NCBI GenBank assembly: GCA_020650975.1
Contig: JAIPMN010051281.1
Span: 1 to 21,055, forward strand
Origin: Apostichopus californicus
Lineage: Eukaryota; Echinodermata; Holothuroidea; Aspidochirotida; Stichopodidae
Direction: 5' to 3'
DNA: 21,055 nucleotides
Shown here: positions 8,901 to 17,900 of the stretch, one piece after another
How positions within the stretch are numbered: the stretch's first letter is position 1
Layout: each line of letters starts with the position of its first letter
Notes under the pieces: model-generated
What the model was told of the DNA's origin: nothing
Seen by the model: only the letters and a program-made list of their open reading frames with translations
The model's database searches: none
Position numbers and translations under genes: made by a program

Positions 8901-11900
8901 ATAATAAGGTAGACTGATACATAAATGCCACAATTTACAGTAGGTTTGCACCTCAAAGGCTTAGTACTTTCAACCTTCCATGACTAAACAAAACAGTTTT
9001 TTAGGGGCTTTTACGGCCACCCGTGAGCTCCTCCTGTGGAGTTTAGGCCTTCACAAACTTGTTAGTTCTGTTCAATCAGAAAGACCTGTGTCTTTTTGCG
9101 GTTTTTCAGTTCTTTTTTTCTCCCGACTTATCCTCCTCCTTTAGGAATCAGGATGTCTAAGGACAGGAGAGTTACCATAAAGTGTGCGACTTCCATGCTC
9201 TTTCACCCCGGGCGCACCTGGGTAGGTGTAGATCTTGCACTCGGCGGGAACCGTGTTCCATCTGTGTAACTTTTACACAGGCTAATTGGAAGGAAATGGA
9301 AGCCTGGCTGGAAGCAAAACAGCAACGGCTTCAGCTCCAACTGGACCACTTTCTACCCATGTCGCCGACTCTGGCGCCAGACCAGCCTGCTCCGCAGTCC
9401 ACGGTCCAAGACAAACCTCCGGATGACACGTCACGAACCCCGCCGACAACCTTCCCGGAGACAGCTTCGAGAACGGGGAATAACTCGAATCCTAAGGCTA
9501 AGGTCAAGTCCAAGACCTATAACAGAGCCAAAGGGAAGGTACTGAAAACCAGTTCGATTGCAAAGGGTAGGGCCGCTCCCACTGCGGGAGCCTCTGTTGT
9601 GCCCTCCGACCCTCAAGACCAGACACACAGGTCTGCGTTGGTTCCTAAGGAACCTGGGACATGTAGCCGCTCGTCAGTGCGTCGTCCTCACCAAATTAGT
9701 CTTCGGCAGACTCGGACACAGGTTTTAGGAGAAACCCCCGACCGCTACATGCGGAAAACAAACATCGTAGGTCTGCGGAGGCACCACCTCCGCCTACAGG
9801 ACCTCCCTCTTCCAATTGTGCGTGGCTGCTCTCACAGCTCACATTGGTACTATCGCCACTAGTCCAACACCCGACCCCCGGGACGGCACAGCCGGTCCCA
9901 GAATGGGTGGGATCAATAGTGGCCGACATCCCGCCGGCAACACAGGAGTACCCCCGTCCAATTAGACACGGTACCTCCACGGGTCACGAGGCAACTCTCC
10001 TCGATCGTTCTGGACCCCAATGCTTTAGAACTTCAAGCCTCTGAAGGGTTCTCAGAACTCGGAGACCGCCTCGAAGATTTCGAGGGCGATCGGTTTCCTG
10101 AAACTGACTCAGAAGAGGAGGTGGAATCGAGGGGTACCACCCTACCACTTGACCTCATCCCGAAGGCGGCGGAGATCTTTAAGCAACGGTTGGGGTTCGA
10201 GGACTCCCCAGCGGGAACCTCAGACCCAAAGTCATCGTCCAAACTGCGTTCGACCAACGAAACGCCAGAGGACAATTCCACCTTCATCCCTGTGGACCCA
10301 CTCTGTTTCGAGCGAGTGGAGTTCCTACAGAAACAACAAAGGTTGACGGCCAGGATAGAGCACTCCGAGTGCCTTAGGATACTTGGAAGATTCTCTTCCA
10401 CCCTCCTTCGATCCTTAGGGACATGACGGACCATCTTCAGGCGGAACAAGGCTTGGCGGGAGGAAACTTTAAAGATCCACACCGTAAGCGCTTCGAAAAC
10501 ACTCTCTTCGAACTTGACCATTCATCCCGAGTGGGGATGAAGTTTGCATCGACCTTCCTTCTGGCAGCGGAAGTCCTCATGTGACATCACCAACAGCTGC
10601 CAGAAGACCCGGACCAGATACCGGACCGCGAGGCCACACATATACTGTGGCTACTGGGCTCGTTAGCCAGACTGGTCTCAGACCAGTTTGCGAGAATCGC
10701 AATCGGCATTTGTTTGTGTTTTAGGGTTGTTCCATAGAGAAACATTTCATAGAACATGTCACCGACTTTCGGAATTTGTAAAATTTTGGAATTGAAGAGT
10801 TATGTCCAAAGTATTGTTTGTGTTAGGTTGTTCCATAGAGAAACGATTCATAGAACATGTCACCGACTTTCGGAATTTGTAAAATTTTCGAATTTACTTC
10901 ACTCCTCTCTTAACTCTTAAGTCTACCTAGACGCCACTGGTATAATTTTAGCACTGCGCCCCGGTGACCTCTCCCACAGGTCACAGGGCACTCTCTCTTC
11001 CTTCCGAATTTACCATTCCGAAGGAAAACGCGTGTTTTTCGGACTCCATTTTCACTTACGCCAAACTGACGTTTTCTTGCTGGAATTCTGCTGTTTACGA
11101 CCAACGAAGGTTTTTAACAGATTTTACAACAGGATTCTTCAAGTTTCTGCTAAGTATCCTTTTGTTTTCGGCAGTTTTCTGCCTCTTTTGACAATAAGGA
11201 TCTGGCCTCGTTTTGTGTTACGGTACCTCACACATGTATCAGTTGTGCGAGACACTGTACACTTCACTTACGTGTTGTACCGTTAAGACCTGTTCACGTA
11301 ATTCTCATCAGATTACTACCTGTTTAGGTCTCTCTCTCCCGGGTTCTCATTATTCTTGGGGTTCCACGGGAACGTGCAAACTGCTACACAACCTGTGCAT
11401 ACTAAATGATTCTCTGCCTTAAAGGTCTATGGACACTTAGTCAATTTGTCCCATATTCAGTACATTTGTTGTGTGGGATAGTCTCTTTCAAAATCTGTTG
11501 AAATGTTTTGAGAAGCTCTTCTAGATTCCAGGTTTACACATTTTAAGTTTTGATAAATCTGGGGAAACTCATCAAATATGTGATGACATAGAGTGTTGTA
11601 CTCATCAAAATTTCTTATTTTAACCCTTGTTAGGTTCACCCCTAATTACAACCCCACATATATTATTGGAATTATGTGATGTTCCTCTCTTTAGAAAAGA
11701 CAATAAAATATTTCAAAAATTGCATTCGGCCACAAAAATCTGTTCAGTGTCCTTGAAACAAAGCTTGAAAAATCAAAGGAATAACATAACAGAAAACTAG
11801 GCAGTCACTCCCTTTACATCATCAATATGCATAGTCAGCTAATGTTTATTCATAAATGAAACTAGAGTTCTTAAAACAACCTAGAGCCTATAATATACAA

Positions 11901-14900
11901 TGAAATCAATGATAGAGACTAACCCTGCTGCCACTGGAGTCTACTGCCAGAGAATCAACACTCCTGGAATGTCCTCTGCAGCAGTACAGACATCTGTGTG
12001 TGTTTGAGTCTTCCTTCCATTCCCACAGAAGGAGAGTCTGGTCATGTGATCCACTCGCAAAGAGACTCCTATCTCCTTCTGAATGAATAGAGACAAGTCT
12101 ATAATTACCAGAGTGACCACTCTCTCCTAGTGGTTACTTTACAGTATGTTACTAATAACATTAACTTTGGCAACTTTTGAAGAGGATTGGCTACTAAACT
12201 TTTATAAAAATGTAGTTGATCAGCTTAATGAGCTGCATGTTAACCTGTCACACATCATCAAAGCAATCCACCATTCAAATACAACACTTGTCAAACTTCA
12301 GGCATTTAAAATGTTCAAATGTTTACCCTCTGTTAAACCTTTGATGAAGCTAATATACATGAAGAACCTTGTCCTCACTATGCTAATATCACATGCAAAG
12401 TAATTAAATCTATACAGTACTGTACATTGTATACTGTACGTTGTATAGAGGGTTTTCAGCAACTTACTGTTGATTTAAAATTACTTTTGACCTCCATCAA
12501 ACACATTTTAACTTTCCCTGCTTTCAGATACTGTGTTTAAAATGTTCAGGTTTGACATATGTTGACTTCAAATGATAGCAAAGCAAATTTCCACAATTTC
12601 TTGCACATCATAAGGCCTATGTGTAACATAGGTACAATCGTTCTTCAAGTAACCAATCTTGCCAAGTTACATTTTCAAGATGTTTTTATCCTCTGCTGAC
12701 CTTTGAACCTAAACAAAAATTTCAGACACGTTGCAGTCATGATGGGCGATCGAAATACCAGTTATGACAATTGCCAACATTTACCTTCTTGAGAAATCAT
12801 ATTGACAAGATTTTAAGGTTTTGACCTCCACTACAAACTGCAGATTTGTTGCACTACATGGATTCAGCAATGATGTTTTTATAAAATGATACAAACTTAA
12901 GATATTGATCTTACAAAATGTTAACATTATGACCTCTTAAGATCTCACATGACCTTTGATACCAACAAAAACCATAGGAGCCTTGTAATTAATATGGGTA
13001 CACCACAGACCATGTAAAAAAATTAATCACCATTGCTATTGTGATAACAAGCTAGGGTATCACACAGATATACGCACACAGACATAGATGTACACCAACC
13101 TGACTGCAAAGGTTATTATAGCTACAGTATATAGATGTGACTACATAGATGTTTCCAATTGGTGTCCTATCAGGAACAAAACATGTACTCAGTATCTTTA
13201 AAGTACAGAATCACTTTAGTAGTTGGTGTTATGTACATAGACTAACATACAGTAGTAATGCACTGAGATTTAAGCAAGTTAGCTCAACTCTGTAACAAGA
13301 AACAAATGCAAATTTGACAATAAAAGTTTGTACAAAGTGTTACCATTCTTGATCCATGCAACAGATTTCACAGGTTCTGAGTGATACTCCAAGGTAGCAA
13401 TGACACTGCCATCTTTGTTCCAGAGTCTCACGTGGTTGTCATAGCAACCAGTAAGTATTCTATATGGATATGAAGCATGTAAGAGAAATTCATGAGCTGA
13501 AGAGTTAGTATTCCTACTTCATGTCTAAACGTATAACTTTAACCTATAATTTTGTTTTATTTGTCAATAGAATTAAAACTTTCTGCTCATACCAATTAAA
13601 TACAGGAATAGCCGCGATCACATAAATTAACGTAAGTGGAAACATTATCTGAGAAGTTTCAGACACAATGAACCTATAACAGCAACTCTTTTTGGAAAAT
13701 TGAAACGCCACTAAAACCATATTGCATAAATAACCATTAGTATTATTACTATATTATAACTGTGGATTCAACTCTCTGTAACAAGACATTATGATATGCA
13801 TTACAACACAAATGCAACTTGAGAGAACATTAATGAAAAACATAAGAATCAGGCTCAGCAAAAATCCAAAATTGCTGGCCAAATATAATACAGAAACTCA
13901 CCGACCACTATGACCTCTCACAGTGCTGATCCAGTCATCATGCAGAACACTACCCACAGGCTTAGGACTAGGAAACTTTTCAACATACTCAATGTCAACT
14001 ACTGTTTCCGTAGATACTCCTTTCTCTTCCAGGTGTTCACCCAGTGAGAGTCGCAAGAATTCGCCATTGATGAGAAAATCAAAATCAACCTGTTTGTGTT
14101 CTTGCTCTGTCTTATCTACAGTAAGAAAAATGCAGAGACGAAAGTGGTGGAATCTTTGAGGAAAACTAAAAGTCAGCTCAAACTGAGTACCTATTAGCTG
14201 ACTGTACATAAATATACACTGTACAAAATCATTACAGATCAACATTGCATTCTTTCACACGGCAGATACTGCAATCAGCTCTCAAATAAGTTGCTGCTCT
14301 GAAGGCGATTGGAGCTAATTCAATGTGAGTAAATATTTAAATTGAAGACCCAACTGAAAAGAATGTGCATCTTGCATTTCATACCTACAGACCTACAGAT
14401 AATTTATGTAAACAACTGCAAGAAATGTTTTCTTTTTGATGACCAGTGTAAGAATTAACAGAAATTATTTCAACATGTTTAAGTTAATGCATAGTTTGAT
14501 AGCTGACCAAACTGCACTACAAGAGTAGGTAGTGTGGATTCATGGGGATAATTTGAAGTTTAATTTTATAATCAAGTTCACAACAGCCCAGTATATGTGA
14601 GATCTCTTACTACTACTCCAATGAGATACATCAGTTTCTAATTCTGAGGCAATGTAGGAATGGTTGATGTGTGAGGGTGTCAGTATATCGGTATTTCAAT
14701 TGTAGTCATATGAACGATATCCTTTTTCAACCACATCGATATGTAGTGAATATCAAATTAGAAAATACCAATTAAAATATGGAAATATAGACTATTATTG
14801 ATATCACAGAGACATTCTACAAAATATCGATACACTACTGTAATTTGAGCGGTGTTTCGTACAAATTCTGTGTCAAAATTTATGCAAACAGGTTCTTTAC

Positions 14901-17900
14901 TGTCCTTTCTAGTTCTACTACTAAACAATGATAAGAATAGCCTAGTTTCCCTTGTTCTACAACCCTATAATCCGTTAGATAACATGGCCGACATGGCGCA
15001 AAAGCCTGGGACTATGTGCTGGGACTGTAGATACCCGTACTCACTGATCTTCTTTACCGACCAAATCGATATAGTCCAAACAGCTAAATACCAAATGTAT
15101 CAATATATATAGACTACCCACTGTATCAATTGATACTATCTATACTGAGAGCAAGATATAGCGTCTTCACTGCCGCTCCGTCAAACAACAAGGGGGCTTG
15201 TTAACACTGTAGTCTTGGCACACACAGCGGCCACGTGCCCATAAGACGATCACCCACACAGTCGGACAATCCAATTAAATGCAAGTCACTGTAGTGTCCT
15301 ATAGGGAAGAAGTTCCGAAGAACTGACCTTTGACCCTATAGGCATTATATCTTGGGGCAAACGATATTTTCGGTAAAGAATTTATTGAATAAGACATTTT
15401 CTTATGTTAGTAAACTATTCCAAAAATTAATCATCATAGACGCCTTTTCAAACCAGCTTCATTTGTCATTTGTTTCACATAGTTTGTATCATTAAGTGCC
15501 ATGCAGTGTATATCAACAGCAATGCAGGAATGTGGGAAACCCTGATGAATCATGATGAATATATTCAGCTATCTAGCCAGTTACACTTAGATGTTCTGCA
15601 CCGTACCTGGGGATTTACTGCACGGTACCTGGGGATTTACTGCACGGTGCCTGGGGATTTTACTGCAATGCGGCATCCCACCATCAATCCGTCCATAGCA
15701 TTTTTAATATTTTCTACAAAACTTAAGGAGCTCAATAAATCAGTTAGAAGTGCAATATTTTTATTCTGGCATTTTCTCTCTAGGCAATGTTTAACTTTAC
15801 ATTGATTTCCGACATTCACAGCATATGCTGGAATATGTTTTGACAGACGCTATGCATGGCAGTAGTATACCATACAGTACTTAGTATGCATTGCATTATG
15901 TCTAGGCCAACATACACAGTAACTAGTCTACCACAAAATTTCCCACTTTTGTCATTTTGTTGATGTATTTTAGTTACAGGTTTAACTGTTTGATTTGTTT
16001 CTGTGCATATTGTAGACCAATCACTATAGGCTTCAGTTGCGCACAAGTGAATCTGTTGTCAGGGGTCCTTATAAAGTATTGTGTGTTCCTGTAGAGGTAA
16101 TTTAAAGTGCATGTTTTCATGGAGGACTGCAGGAACGCAACTTCTTCTGAGCGGATACAAACAAGTGTAATATGTTGCATCCTGCAGACCCAACTTTTGA
16201 AAGCTTAACAATACGCCACAGATATATTTATTAAGTTTTGAAATTTGAAATTGATTGCCAAAATAATATACAAACCTGTCTCAGATATTTCAAAAATATT
16301 TAATCAAGGTAAAACACATTTGCAACATTTTAATAATACTCAACATTCTTTCTTACTTTGTCATGGTCAAAAAGTTGATGCATATTCATGCAACTTACCA
16401 AACATCCCTATCCCACACTGTACCTGCAAAACCAACGTATATGAAAATATTACATGCTTACCTTGAAGAAGCAATTTATTGATGAGATCACTCAGATCTG
16501 AAACAACAATATTAGCTGGGACAGAGAATGGGGTGTCAGCCACAGAATATCTGATGAAGAAAACATATATAAGATACTTATGATAAATAAGATAATAATG
16601 TGATAATCATTGCTATTCATTAGGATCCCAGGAAAATAGCCACATTTTGAAAACACTTTCAGAGAATTCTTCAGGTTGGACTAATCATTTTCTGTTGCCA
16701 CTGTATGATCAGAAATTCAAAAAGTGAGTCTTAATACTGTAGGCCTACTGTTCCATAAAACTAAAAAGTAGCCTAGGCCTACCTAATTATTAGATTAGCC
16801 TAGGCTATAGAACTTACACCTGTACATGTACCGACATGCAAACCATCAGATAACATGAAAATGGTTACCTAAAATTTTGCAATATTTGTAGGCAAACCTG
16901 TAACACTGACTAAGTCCTAGCCTACACCTTGGTTTACAAACTTGTATAATACTGTTAGGACTGCCCTAAACTGTACTAGGCCTATGCAATGTCCAACTTG
17001 TCTCCCGACTCCCAGTCTGTAAGTCCCAGTCCTAAGTCTGACAACTTATAAGTCACGGATCTAGTGCCATTCCGCCATAGGTACATACTGCCATACCATT
17101 CCGCCATAGGTTTCAATCTTTTCCACCATGGCGGAAAGGCTCGAAACTTATGGCGGAAAGGTACATTTTAGGAATGGAGTTTACACTGTTTTCAAATTTT
17201 TCAAATGTATGCTCAATGTAGGACCAAGCTACCTCACCAACTTGTTTCAGCTCCGACCATCATCCACATGCTCACTTTGCTCTAATTCATCACTGATGTT
17301 ACTCATTCCTAGAGTAAAAACACAGACTTACGGCTTGAGAACGTTCACATCCAGTGCACTGTGCCTTTGGAACTCACTTCCAGAACATATAAAAATTACA
17401 ATACTGTGAACAGTTTCAAATCAGCACTCAAAACGTATCTCTTCACCAAAGCATATATGTTATAATTGCTATTATTTTGTTAAGCGCTACGAGAATTATT
17501 TCATAGTTTGTTTGGCTCTATATAAAAATTATGTATTATTATTATTATTACACTGGTGTACAGGAATGTATCAGTGAAACTTTTCTTTGAATTGCGTGGA
17601 AGGATACGTACACCATCTTCAAATGTAATGATTCGCTGGATAGACTGAATTGTAGTTAAGACAAGATTGGGGAATTGATTCACAGTCTTTAATGTACAGG
17701 TTGATTGAATAGTTTTAATTGTAAGTTCGTAAGAGTTGAAGCTTCAAATATATAAAAGTTGGTTGAATAAATTGAATTAAATTAGGCTGATTGTTAATTA
17801 AAAAGATCGATTCTGATTTTCAATTTAAAAGACCGATTTTGCAGGCCTAGGTAGAGTGAAGCAAGCAATATACAGTGCACCCACACTACAGTCATGTGCT

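Larger units (their letters stand above)
8990..11420 (+). mobile_element. DIRS-like retrotransposon remnant (limits approximate)
   Basis: A GC-richer block lies in intron 5, antisense to WDR12. A leader with GAGCTCCTCCTGTGGAG (from about 9028) precedes a broken ORF1 (separate entry). After it come two direct repeats (10724-10895) and about 500 bases of C/T-rich non-coding sequence that may be the element's 3' part. I see no reverse transcriptase, tyrosine recombinase or convincing terminal repeats, so the ends are guesses and the DIRS assignment rests on ORF1 alone. Confidence 0.5.

Noticed and set aside
10033..10521. 162-residue minus-strand open frame
   Set aside because: Ser/Arg-rich shadow opposite the DIRS-like ORF1, which explains the region better.
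12146..12403. 85-residue plus-strand open frame in intron 4
   Set aside because: No recognisable domain, AT-rich, no splice or promoter context; a chance frame.
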